DNA of 42,071 nucleotides from Candidatus Omnitrophota bacterium (GTDB taxonomy: Bacteria > Omnitrophota > Gorgyraeia > Gygaellales > Profunditerraquicolaceae), in the NCBI GenBank assembly GCA_028710685.1, contig JAQTTQ010000007.1, positions 1 to 42,071 on the forward strand, in the 5' to 3' direction. Both the position numbers and the translations under genes were made by a program. This document shows positions 31,989 through 40,123 of the stretch, piece by piece; position 1 is the first letter of the stretch; every line of letters starts with the position of its first letter. The notes beneath the pieces are model-generated. The model was not told the DNA's origin and did not search any database. It saw nothing but the letters and a program-made list of their open reading frames with translations.

Positions 31989-32588
31989 TTATTTCTTCTC
32001 CTCTTCTACTCTGGTAATTTTAAATACGATATTACCGCCGTCAGGGCAGGTGACCGTATCGATAGAATTTTGGTCTTGCATAAAGAAAAACCGGGCTCCA
32101 AAATTTAAAGCAAAAAGCGCAGGGAAGGCGCAATGAAATGCCGCACCGCAAAATCCGGGGATGCATTTTAGCCCTTGCGTCTGCCACTTATCTCCCTTTT
32201 TATATCCGAATGAACATTTCCCTTGAGCTTTAACTACTTCTATAATCATCTTCTTAGGATTGGGGCCTTTATGGTTAGGGTCTTTAGGGATAACTTCGAC
32301 TTTTCCTTCTTTATCAAATATCTCTGCCTGAAACTCTAGTTTCCCCCCGTCGGGACAGGTGACTAAAAGCGAACGCTGATTATCGCGAAACCCAAACTTC
32401 GCCCCGAAGCTTAAGGCGTATATAACCGGGAATAATGCGTGGGCAAGCCCCAGGCAAAAATGTTTGGGAGGATGAGTAAAATCTTCCAGAATTATCTCAT
32501 CCCCTTTTTTGTAACCATGGTAGCATTCACCGAATACTTTAGTTACGGTAAGCTTTAATTTTGGAAAAGGGGTATTAACCTCATTCAT
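31989..32588 (-). CDS. Tandem TIGR04076-type protein
   Basis: 199 residues made of two copies of one domain of about 85 residues. Copy 1 (about 10-92) has GECYHGYKKGDE, HFCLGLAHALFPVIYALSFG and VTCPDGGKLEF; copy 2 (about 112-193) has GKCSFGYKKGDK, GFCGAAFHCAFPALFALNFG and VTCPDGGNIVF. The Cys and His positions line up between copies, suggesting a redox or metal role. The family is of unknown function and is usually a single domain. It sits between KS-alpha and a PanE-like reductase with 1-4 base gaps, so it is firmly part of the operon. Confidence 0.8.
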   Translation of the reverse strand: MNEVNTPFPKLKLTVTKVFGECYHGYKKGDEIILEDFTHPPKHFCLGLAHALFPVIYALSFGAKFGFRDNQRSLLVTCPDGGKLEFQAEIFDKEGKVEVIPKDPNHKGPNPKKMIIEVVKAQGKCSFGYKKGDKWQTQGLKCIPGFCGAAFHCAFPALFALNFGARFFFMQDQNSIDTVTCPDGGNIVFKITRVEEEKK

Positions 32589-32589
32589 C

Positions 32590-33597
32590 TTAGTTTAAAA
32601 ATATCTTTACGTTGTTCAAAAGCTCCGCCTTGCTGAAGAATTTTTTTGTCTCTTCAACTTCATGCACCATGCCGACTAATTTGCTATTAAGCGCGGAAGA
32701 TAAACCATGATCCTTGGCTATACTGACAAACTCTCCGTTAATATAATCTATCTCCGAAGGCCGGTTGCGTTTAATACTCTGCAAAATTGACCCGAATAAA
32801 GGGTCACGGCTTAATCGTGTCATTATCCCTGAAAACACCTTTGCCGCTTCTTGTGAAGGCATAAAGATAAGCTTAGTTAAGTTTTCCAATGGGAAACCCG
32901 GCAAAGAAGATAATTTTATCCCGGCCTTAGAGATTATATCAAAACCCTCTTTCCAGATACTGATGCTTATGCGGCTGATTTCAGGGTCCAAAAAAGCCTC
33001 CTGCATGCTTACGCCCATTATCGCGGGGATACAATTATTGGCATTAACAAATATCTTTAAATACTTCATCCCTAATATATCCTCGCTTAACACCGTTGGG
33101 AAAGCCTTATCCAAGAGCGCACTCACTGAAAGCATCTTGGAATCCTGCCTTACACCGAATGGGTTGCCTAAAATCCAACTTCCTTCAAAATTATGCACAA
33201 CCTCTCCCGCATTAAGATAAGTTGAACCGAACATAACAATACTAGAAATAATATTTTCTCTTGGCAGATACCTTGAAACAATATTATCCGCACTGACTCC
33301 GTTTTGCGTAGTTACAATTACAGAACCTTGAAGTAACGGAAGGTTACTATTTAAAGCAGCGACGATATCCTGGGTCTTAGTCGCTAAAATAAGGATATCA
33401 GGGCTACAATCCAGTATTTCAGCGGCGGTTATATTGACCTTAAAAGAACCTCTTACCCCTGATATCTTAAGGCCTTTTTTATTAATAGCATAAGTTGCAT
33501 CAGGACGGCCGACCAACAAGACATCTTCACCTTTAAGCTTAAGATAACCAGCTACTAAAGAGCCTATAGCACCTGCTCCGATAACCGCTATTTTCAT
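32590..33597 (-). CDS. PanE/ApbA-like ketopantoate reductase family protein
   Basis: 335 residues. N-terminal Rossmann fold MKIAVIGAGAIGSLVAGYLK; the Lys in KYLKIFVNANNCIPAIMGVS and the Glu in RPSEIDYINGEFV match the catalytic Lys and the conserved Glu of ketopantoate reductase. The family reduces 2-oxo acids with NADPH. No other pantothenate gene is nearby, and the gene lies second in the polyketide operon, so a tailoring ketoreductase is more likely than coenzyme A synthesis. Length is somewhat above PanE (about 300). Confidence 0.82.
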   Translation of the reverse strand: MKIAVIGAGAIGSLVAGYLKLKGEDVLLVGRPDATYAINKKGLKISGVRGSFKVNITAAEILDCSPDILILATKTQDIVAALNSNLPLLQGSVIVTTQNGVSADNIVSRYLPRENIISSIVMFGSTYLNAGEVVHNFEGSWILGNPFGVRQDSKMLSVSALLDKAFPTVLSEDILGMKYLKIFVNANNCIPAIMGVSMQEAFLDPEISRISISIWKEGFDIISKAGIKLSSLPGFPLENLTKLIFMPSQEAAKVFSGIMTRLSRDPLFGSILQSIKRNRPSEIDYINGEFVSIAKDHGLSSALNSKLVGMVHEVEETKKFFSKAELLNNVKIFLN

Positions 33598-33600
33598 ACT

Positions 33601-33861
33601 TTAAGATTTGGGGAAACCGTATTTTTTGTAATCAAACCCGGTTTGTTCTAATAATCTTACCATCATACTATAAAATGGGGAGGGGACACCGGAGAAAAAA
33701 GCGGCCAGAACATCCTGCTCCTCTACTTTCGCACAATTTCTTTTACCGGCATTTTCCTCAGCCATTTTTGTCACCGCTTCTTCAGTAATATGCCGGTGGA
33801 AAACTGGTATTTTGGATGTAAACAGCTTAAACTTCTCTTTCGTATTAATATCCCATTCCAT
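33601..33861 (-). CDS. Small PCP_red-like protein, first gene of the polyketide operon
   Basis: 86 residues. FKLFTSKIPVFHRHITEEAV followed by a second helical part, EQDVLAAFFSGVPSPFYSMM, resembles the PCP_red domain (end of the BchB protochlorophyllide reductase subunit), also found as small free proteins of unknown role. There is a single Cys (Cys43). It follows the promoter at 33930-33958 with a leader of about 62 bases; no clear Shine-Dalgarno sequence is visible. The gap to the next gene is 3 bases. Confidence 0.68.
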   Translation of the reverse strand: MEWDINTKEKFKLFTSKIPVFHRHITEEAVTKMAEENAGKRNCAKVEEQDVLAAFFSGVPSPFYSMMVRLLEQTGFDYKKYGFPKS

Positions 33862-33897
33862 AATTTAATAAGGCAAACAGCCCGTATCTTCTCTTAT

Positions 33898-33915
33898 ATA
33901 GTAAAATTTTACTAT
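33898..33915. promoter_or_regulatory. Perfect 18-bp palindrome, candidate operator of the polyketide operon
   Basis: ATAGTAAAATTTTACTAT is exactly self-complementary. It lies about 8-25 bases downstream of the predicted start site, a usual place for a repressor that blocks elongation or promoter clearance. With no central loop it is unlikely to act as an RNA hairpin. The regulator is unknown; MarR and PadR proteins are encoded about 7 kb upstream. Confidence 0.6.
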
Positions 33916-33929
33916 TCTTAAACATTAAT

Positions 33930-33958
33930 ATTTTATAATCTTGGTTGATATGTGTCAA
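33930..33958 (-). promoter_or_regulatory. Predicted promoter of the polyketide operon
   Basis: On the minus strand TTGACA (33958-33953), 17 bases, TAAAAT (33935-33930), predicting a start near 33923 and a leader of about 62 bases. It lies in the 140-base gap between the flavodoxin gene (efflux operon) and the first cluster gene. Confidence 0.78.
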
Positions 33959-34001
33959 GTTAATTTTTAGGGTACAAACCTATTTTAAGAGGGATAAAAA
34001 C

Positions 34002-34502
34002 CTATGTCTTATGGGAAGATACCTTAATTATTGCCTCAGATATAGACTGATTTAAGGAAGCTTCATTGCCTACATCATCCCAGTGGATAAAGATATTTTC
34101 TATGGAAGAAAATCCTTTTTTCTTAAGGAAAGATTTAACATACTTTGAGCACCTTTTAGCGCTTTCCTTAAAGCCATAAACATAAAAACATATCGCTTTT
34201 TTACCTATGGTATTCTTGGTAAGGAGTAGATATTTAGTAACCGGGGCTGAAGGCCTCCCTCCCCATACCGGTATCCCTATGCAAAGCAGGTCATAATCGG
34301 TCAGGTCTGTTTTTACCGGGGCAAGCTTTACAAACATAGGGAACAACCTGTAAAACGTCCGCATAATAATATTCTGCCGGTTATCCATATATTCTATCTG
34401 GGTAATATCGGTTTCGCCCTTTTTGCGTAATGCATCCAGTAATGCATCTGCCAGGCGTGCGGTATTTCCGTAGCGCGAGTAATATACTACCAGGCTTTTC
34501 AT
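34002..34502 (-). CDS. Flavodoxin-like protein
   Basis: 166 residues. The FMN phosphate loop YYSRYGNTA lies at residues 7-15 and the second flavin-contact segment is GIPVWGGRPSAPVTKYLL. It is an electron carrier or a flavodoxin-type reductase/protease-like regulator of the WrbA/HemG class; the insertion RTFYRLFPMFVKLAPVK is not typical of short-chain electron-transfer flavodoxins. It is the last gene of the efflux operon, 17 bases after the PII-like gene, and could serve the neighbouring radical SAM enzyme, which needs a reductant; that is inference. Confidence 0.82.
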   Translation of the reverse strand: MKSLVVYYSRYGNTARLADALLDALRKKGETDITQIEYMDNRQNIIMRTFYRLFPMFVKLAPVKTDLTDYDLLCIGIPVWGGRPSAPVTKYLLLTKNTIGKKAICFYVYGFKESAKRCSKYVKSFLKKKGFSSIENIFIHWDDVGNEASLNQSISEAIIKVSSHKT

Positions 34503-34519
34503 TATTCCTCCCCTAGGTT

Positions 34520-34810
34520 TTAAGTTACTTCTTCTAACGGCAAGACAAACGCCTTTACCCCTTCATGCCCGATACTCTTTCTCAATTCCCTTACCTTCTC
34601 AATCATCACGTTTGCTTGAGCCTCTTTACAAGCAATATAAAGTATATTGTTTAACCCCGGCCAAATATCGGTCCCTAAATGGCTTCCGCTTGATACGCCA
34701 TCTCCAAGTACGCCAGTAATTTTTGTGTAATTTTTTGATGCCCCTTCAGCCAAAATACCCATTACCTCATCGTCCAAAGCCTCATTATATACAACCATTA
34801 CCATTTTCAT
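34520..34810 (-). CDS. PII-like small protein linked to the RND pump
   Basis: 96 residues, ferredoxin-like alpha/beta fold expected from MKMVMVVYNEALDDEVMGIL, a Gly-rich loop (GVLGDGVSSGSHLGTDIWPG) at the place of the T-loop, then NILYIACKEAQANVMIEKVR. It belongs with PII/CutA-like proteins encoded beside efflux pumps. ATG overlaps the pump's stop by four bases, which implies coupling. A regulatory or small-molecule sensor function is inferred; the key uridylylation Tyr of GlnB is not seen. Confidence 0.7.
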   Translation of the reverse strand: MKMVMVVYNEALDDEVMGILAEGASKNYTKITGVLGDGVSSGSHLGTDIWPGLNNILYIACKEAQANVMIEKVRELRKSIGHEGVKAFVLPLEEVT

Positions 34811-37800
34811 ATTTTTAAAACCTCCTGCGGGATTTTTCTTTTATGGAATATGGCATAGAGCGTCGGGACAAAAAACATGGTAATAAATGTTGAGACCGAT
34901 AAACCGCTTATCATCGTAATCCCCAATGGCTGCCAGGTCTCTGAACCAGTCCCATGCGATAAGGCTAACGGTAAAAGCCCCGCTAAAGTAGTTATCGTAG
35001 TCATCAATACCGGCCTAAGCCTGTCACGTCCGGCGGAAGTTACGGCATCAAACATAGTAAGGCCTCTTGCGCGCAATATATTTATATAGCTGATTAAAAC
35101 TATAGCGTTATTGACAACTATGCCCATAAGCATAACTATGCCTAAAAAGGTATTGATACTTAAATTAGTCCTGGTAGTAACAAAGCCTACTATCACCCCC
35201 ACAAAAGTAAAAGGTATAGAAAACATTACGATAAAAGGATCAAGCAGGGATTCAAATTGCCCGGCCATAACCATATAGACTAAAGATATGCCAAGAATAA
35301 GAAGCAGGGATAAATCCCAGAAAGCTTTCTTCTGTTCATCTGCCTCTCCGCCAAAACTTACAATAATATCCGAAGGTATGGCGACCTTTGTTAATCCCCT
35401 TTTTAAATCCTCGACTATCTTACCGGAAGAGCGTTGGTAAGCGTTGCATTCTACGCTTACTACTCTCTCCCGGTTCAGGCGCTCGATAGTTTCGGGCCCG
35501 CTTGATTCATAGATTTTGGCTATATTGCTTAGCCTGATATGCTTTCTTATCGCACCTTTTGCGCTAGCTGCTTCCTCCAAAGTCTCAAAAGGTACATTAT
35601 CTGCGGGTAGCGGGGCAATGATAGCAAGGTTTCTTATATCCTCTATCTTTGTGCGCGATGATTCTTCAAGCCTGACATATATATCATAGGTCTTGCCTTT
35701 TTCCCTGTATTTGGTAGCGGTTGCTCCTTGTATAAACGTCTTCATGCTCTCTGATATCGTGTACATATCCAAGCCCAGGCTGGCTGCCTTTTCTCTGTCT
35801 ATTTCAATCCTTAATTCCGGGCGGTTTGCTTCTCGCGAAACACTTACATCAACTGCTCCGGGTATTTTTTCAAGGATTAATCTTATTTTTTCTGCTAAGG
35901 CATCGGTCTCCTCAAAAGAATGCCCTATAATATCTAACTGCACAGTCTTGCCACCAGTGCCTGCAATCAACCTGCCCAAAGGATTGCCTGTAGTTATATC
36001 TGTTTTTAAGACTCCGGGGATAAGCTTCACCTTCTCTCGCACTGCCTGCCCTATTTGTTTTACCGATCGCCTTCTTTTTTCTTTTGGGATAAGCTTGGCG
36101 CCGGCTGAGATTATGTGCGTGCCTGAAGACCCTCCCATTAGCCTGCCTACGCCGGTAACAGCCCCGCTTCTTGAATAATAAAAACTTGCCTCAGGGATAT
36201 CCTCTTTAAGAATCCCCTCTATCCTTTGAGCTACTTTATCTGTCTCTTCAATGCGCGTTCCTATGGGCAAATATACGGTAAGGCGCAAATCTCCAGAATC
36301 TTCTTCGGGTATAAACTCATTACCGACTAAAGGAAGCAACAGTATGCTTGAAATAAAAGCTATGGAAAAACCAGCCAATATAAGCTTTTTGTGGCTTAGG
36401 CAAAAACCTAAAGCCTTTGCGTATGCGCTCTCTAAGCTTTTAAACCACCGCTCCGATATGTCATACAGTTTAAGAATATGCTTTCTTTTGTCATCACTGT
36501 TAAAACGCATAAACTTAGAACAGAGCATCGGAGTAAAAGTTAAAGCCGTAAATAATGAAGCTAATAACGCCACTGAAACAACCATAGCCAAAACACCAAA
36601 CATTATGCCGATTACTCCGGGTATAAAAAGCATGGGTAAAAATACAACCACTGTAGTTAACGTTGAAGCTGAAATTGCCAAGAATAATTCTGAAGCCCCA
36701 AAAATAGCCGCCTCGGAAGGCCGGTTTCCCCGCTCCAGCTTTCGATGTATATTATCTACGACTACGATAGCATTATCTACTATCATCCCCGCGGCAATGG
36801 CTAAAGAAGAAAGGCTGATTACGTTTATCGTCCCTTTGCTTAAAAATAAATATATGAAGGTAGCCAGAATCGAAAACGGCAAGGTCAAAGCAATAATTAA
36901 GCTCGGAGTAAAGGCGCGTAAGAAAAACCATACCACTAATATAACCAATAAAATACCCAACCAAACCGACGATTTAAGCGATTTAAGCGAATCTATTATG
37001 TCTTTTGAAGTATCAAATATAATATTTAGCTTTACATCCGCCGGTAGGGTTTTTTCTATTTCTTTGAGCCTGGCCTTCACGCGGCTGGCAACTTCTACCG
37101 TATTCGTACCGTTTTGCTTCTGGACCATAAGCATAATCCCCCGCTGCTTATTAATACGCACATACCCGGTCTCTTCTTTAAAACCATCGTCTATCCTAGC
37201 GACATCTTTTAAATAAATCAGTTTTTTGCCGCGCTTACCTAAAATAACCAAATTAATTTCATCCGGCTTAACAAATTCACCCGGGAGCCGGACAAGATAG
37301 TCAGTCAAGCCTGTCTTTAGGTTACCGACAGGCTGGGTAATATTTTCTTGTTTTAATTTGTTTTGTATATCTAATACGGAAAAGCCATAACCTTCCAAAC
37401 GCTGCCTATCCACCCAAATATTTATCTGCCGCTCTAAGCCGCCTCCCTGGATTTGCACCGTTCCTACTCCGGGTAGCTGTTTTAAAGAATCCCCTATTTT
37501 CTTATCGACGATATCGTAAAGATCCGGGTAACTCTGCCCAGCGGTTATACCTATATAAATAATGGGCATATTTGCAGTATTAAACTTGAATATCATCGGG
37601 TTATCCATTTCATCGGGGATATCAGGAAGGAACCTTTTTGCCCTTTCTATACGGTCACGCACATCATTGGAGGCTTCATCAAGATTTGTCCCCCATATAA
37701 ACTTAAGCCTTATTACTGAAGAACCTTCGGAAGAAGAAGAAGTTATCTTCTCTAATCCCGGGGTTGTGCCCAGCTGATTCTCCAGCTCCTCAGTAACCTT

Positions 37801-37983
37801 GGTTTCTACGTCAACGGGGCTTGCCCCCGGGTAGCTTGCTATCACGCTTATCGAAGGAGGCTCTATTTCAGGCATCATATCAACTCCCAGCCTGCTTAAT
37901 GAATAAACTGCCAGGATAATTATGGCAGTAAAAATCATCAAATTAGTAACCGGTTTCTTTACCCCGAATTTCGGAAGATTCAT
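34807..37983 (-). CDS. RND multidrug efflux permease (AcrB/HAE1 family)
   Basis: 1058 residues, 12 membrane segments with two large periplasmic loops. It begins MNLPKFGVKKPVTNLMIFTA as HAE1 pumps do; the TM4 proton-relay Asp pair is in AAGMIVDNAIVVVDN, with GIVMLMGIVVNNAIVLISY as its counterpart in the second half. It exports hydrophobic compounds using the proton gradient, as a trimer with the periplasmic adaptor and TolC-like channel. Coupled by ATGA overlaps on both sides. Length is normal. Confidence 0.96.
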   Translation of the reverse strand: MNLPKFGVKKPVTNLMIFTAIIILAVYSLSRLGVDMMPEIEPPSISVIASYPGASPVDVETKVTEELENQLGTTPGLEKITSSSSEGSSVIRLKFIWGTNLDEASNDVRDRIERAKRFLPDIPDEMDNPMIFKFNTANMPIIYIGITAGQSYPDLYDIVDKKIGDSLKQLPGVGTVQIQGGGLERQINIWVDRQRLEGYGFSVLDIQNKLKQENITQPVGNLKTGLTDYLVRLPGEFVKPDEINLVILGKRGKKLIYLKDVARIDDGFKEETGYVRINKQRGIMLMVQKQNGTNTVEVASRVKARLKEIEKTLPADVKLNIIFDTSKDIIDSLKSLKSSVWLGILLVILVVWFFLRAFTPSLIIALTLPFSILATFIYLFLSKGTINVISLSSLAIAAGMIVDNAIVVVDNIHRKLERGNRPSEAAIFGASELFLAISASTLTTVVVFLPMLFIPGVIGIMFGVLAMVVSVALLASLFTALTFTPMLCSKFMRFNSDDKRKHILKLYDISERWFKSLESAYAKALGFCLSHKKLILAGFSIAFISSILLLPLVGNEFIPEEDSGDLRLTVYLPIGTRIEETDKVAQRIEGILKEDIPEASFYYSRSGAVTGVGRLMGGSSGTHIISAGAKLIPKEKRRRSVKQIGQAVREKVKLIPGVLKTDITTGNPLGRLIAGTGGKTVQLDIIGHSFEETDALAEKIRLILEKIPGAVDVSVSREANRPELRIEIDREKAASLGLDMYTISESMKTFIQGATATKYREKGKTYDIYVRLEESSRTKIEDIRNLAIIAPLPADNVPFETLEEAASAKGAIRKHIRLSNIAKIYESSGPETIERLNRERVVSVECNAYQRSSGKIVEDLKRGLTKVAIPSDIIVSFGGEADEQKKAFWDLSLLLILGISLVYMVMAGQFESLLDPFIVMFSIPFTFVGVIVGFVTTRTNLSINTFLGIVMLMGIVVNNAIVLISYINILRARGLTMFDAVTSAGRDRLRPVLMTTITTLAGLLPLALSHGTGSETWQPLGITMISGLSVSTFITMFFVPTLYAIFHKRKIPQEVLKI

Positions 37984-38855
37984 GGATTATCTACCTCTGC
38001 TTCTACCAAGGCTCCTTCATATAACTTCTGCTGGCCCATTATTACTACTAATTCTCCCTCTCTAAGCCCGCTTAAAACCTCATAGTAAGGCCCGTCTTTT
38101 ATCCCCAGGGATATTTGCCTTAAAGCCGCCTTCTTGTTTTCGATTACGAATACATAAGTATTAGAATCCCTGCCCATTGTCGCTTCTTTAAGTATAGCCA
38201 AAGCTGCCAACCTTTTGTCCAAAATAATACTTACCTTGGCAAACATACCAGACCTTAATCTTCCTTCGGGGTTGTCCACTGTTATCTCAATAGGCGCAGA
38301 ACGCGTAGAAAGGTCTATTACGGGGCTTATCTTGGTGACTACCCCCGGGAATTCTTCATTTGGCCAAGAGTCTACTTTAGCCTTTGCCTCTTGAGATAAA
38401 GAAATCCTTGGCATATATTTTTCAGGAATATCCAAAGTTATCTTTACCTTTTCATCGTTTACCACAAATGCAACCGGAGTCTGCGTATTGACATTCTCCC
38501 CAATATCCACAAAAACCCTGCCTACTACGCCCGTTAAAGTGCTCTCAACCGGGGCCTTTTCAAACTTAAGCCCGACCTCATCGCGGTCAATATAGCAGAT
38601 GACATCGCCTTTATTTATCAAACTGCCGTCTTCCTTAACTTTTTCTATTATTTTTCCGCTTACCTTAGGGTATATATAAGCTTCATCCGTAGCCTTTATA
38701 TCCCCGGCATATTCCAGTATATAGTTTAGTTCTTTTGCTTCCAATTTCATTGCCTTAACCGGTATAACCTCCTGCTTCATATTGTTTATTTCTTTGGCCT
38801 GGCATCCGCATATAAAGGCTGAATATAAAAATAATATTAAAATAAACTTACGCAT
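37980..38855 (-). CDS. RND periplasmic adaptor (membrane fusion protein)
   Basis: 291 residues. Lipoprotein-type signal with Cys18 (FICGCQA), then lipoyl/barrel-sandwich halves (GDIKATDEAYIYPKVSGKII and ESTLTGVVGRVFVDIGENVN), a beta-barrel (PGVVTKISPVIDLSTRSAPI) and a membrane-proximal domain. The coiled-coil hairpin is nearly absent, so this is a short adaptor (AcrA is about 390). It links the pump to the outer-membrane channel. It ends overlapping the pump start and begins 2 bases after the TolC-like gene. Confidence 0.92.
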   Translation of the reverse strand: MRKFILILFLYSAFICGCQAKEINNMKQEVIPVKAMKLEAKELNYILEYAGDIKATDEAYIYPKVSGKIIEKVKEDGSLINKGDVICYIDRDEVGLKFEKAPVESTLTGVVGRVFVDIGENVNTQTPVAFVVNDEKVKITLDIPEKYMPRISLSQEAKAKVDSWPNEEFPGVVTKISPVIDLSTRSAPIEITVDNPEGRLRSGMFAKVSIILDKRLAALAILKEATMGRDSNTYVFVIENKKAALRQISLGIKDGPYYEVLSGLREGELVVIMGQQKLYEGALVEAEVDNP

Positions 38856-38857
38856 AA

Positions 38858-40123
38858 TTAAAAACCTCCTGTTGCTTTATCAAATTCTGCCTTAGCTACC
38901 ATATAGTCATAAGAAGCCTGGTTGAGGCTAAACTGCGATACAGCATATTTGGCATTGGCATCGCTTTTATCAAGAAAACTCGCCTCTCCTTTAGCATACT
39001 TCTTATTCATAACTTTGAAGTTATCTTCATACATTTTCAGGTCTGATTCCGAAGATTTAATCTTAGAAAGCGCATCTTTTAAGCTAAGATACGCGTCCTT
39101 TAACTCCAAAGTAATATCCTTGATCGCTTTATCCTTTAGGATCTGGGTCTTTTTTAAATCAATTACTGCCTGCTCTACTTTCGCCTTTGCCTTCCATCCG
39201 TCAAATATAGGCCAAGAAAACGTAGCCCCCAAGACATTATAATCATGCCAGTCTCTGGTATTAACAGTAGTGGTCACCGCATGCGACCTGCTGTAATAAT
39301 CCCACCCCGCGTATATGCTCGGCCGCGTTGATGATTTAGCTATTTCAATAGACCTTTTATCCGCATTAATCTGGGCTGCATACTGCTTTATCTCCGGCCT
39401 TACCTCAAGCGCTTTTAATAACCCTTCATCAAAAGCAGCCTCCCTGCCATCATAGTAAAATTCTCCTGTGGCAACTATATTAACAGTTTTATCAAGATAT
39501 AACAAATTGTTTAGCGTTTCCTGGGCCAAGCTTATTTGGTTTAAGGAAGATTCGTAAACTTGCGTTAAATTACTTAAAGAGGCTTCTGCCTGAAGCACCT
39601 GTGAATCTGAGGCTTCTCCAAATTTATGTTTTTCTTTCATAAAATCCAGGTGCTCCTTGCCGTTATCCAGCAAAACCTTATTAAGCTTAGAATATTCCTG
39701 AGCCAGTAAAAGGGTATAGAGGCTCTTTTTAACATCTAACGCTGTCTCTATCCTGCTTTTGTCTAAAAGAGCCTGAGAGACTTCAAAGATATAACCGGTA
39801 TATTTTATAGTATTAAAAGTCTTGCCTCCTGTATAAAGATACTGCTTTAAACTAACCTGTGAGCCGGTCTGGCTCATATCTTTAGAATAATAACCTCTTG
39901 TATAGGTCCAATCTCCTAGAAAAGTTAAAGAAGGAAAGAGGTCAGCGTGGCTCTCAGCTATTTTAGCCTTGGCCTTGATTAATTCTTCTTCCCCAAGCAA
40001 TATATTACGGTTATCTCTTAACGCAATTATAAGAGCCTCTTCTATAGATAGAGGCATCTCTTCGGCTATAAGTAGGGATAGAGGAAGGAATAAAATAATT
40101 GCAATAACTGCTGCTGTCTTCAA
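38858..40123 (-). CDS. TolC-family outer membrane channel
   Basis: 421 residues. Signal peptide (MKTAAVIAIILFLPLSLLIA), then two outer-membrane efflux-protein repeats with long helices, e.g. EMPLSIEEALIIALRDNRNI and DLKKTQILKDKAIKDITLEL, and the closing RPSIYAGWDYYSRSH strand region. It forms the exit duct for the adjacent RND pump. The start overlaps the MarR stop by four bases. Confidence 0.93.
   Translation of the reverse strand: MKTAAVIAIILFLPLSLLIAEEMPLSIEEALIIALRDNRNILLGEEELIKAKAKIAESHADLFPSLTFLGDWTYTRGYYSKDMSQTGSQVSLKQYLYTGGKTFNTIKYTGYIFEVSQALLDKSRIETALDVKKSLYTLLLAQEYSKLNKVLLDNGKEHLDFMKEKHKFGEASDSQVLQAEASLSNLTQVYESSLNQISLAQETLNNLLYLDKTVNIVATGEFYYDGREAAFDEGLLKALEVRPEIKQYAAQINADKRSIEIAKSSTRPSIYAGWDYYSRSHAVTTTVNTRDWHDYNVLGATFSWPIFDGWKAKAKVEQAVIDLKKTQILKDKAIKDITLELKDAYLSLKDALSKIKSSESDLKMYEDNFKVMNKKYAKGEASFLDKSDANAKYAVSQFSLNQASYDYMVAKAEFDKATGGF

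Noticed and set aside
31512-32108. 198-codon plus-strand frame across KS-alpha and the TIGR04076 gene
   Set aside because: Antisense to two clearly conserved proteins, with no ribosome site or motif.
36251-37216. 321-codon open frame on the plus strand
   Set aside because: It lies fully antisense to the RND pump gene, whose motifs are intact; the product is low-complexity and looks like no family. Treated as a shadow frame.
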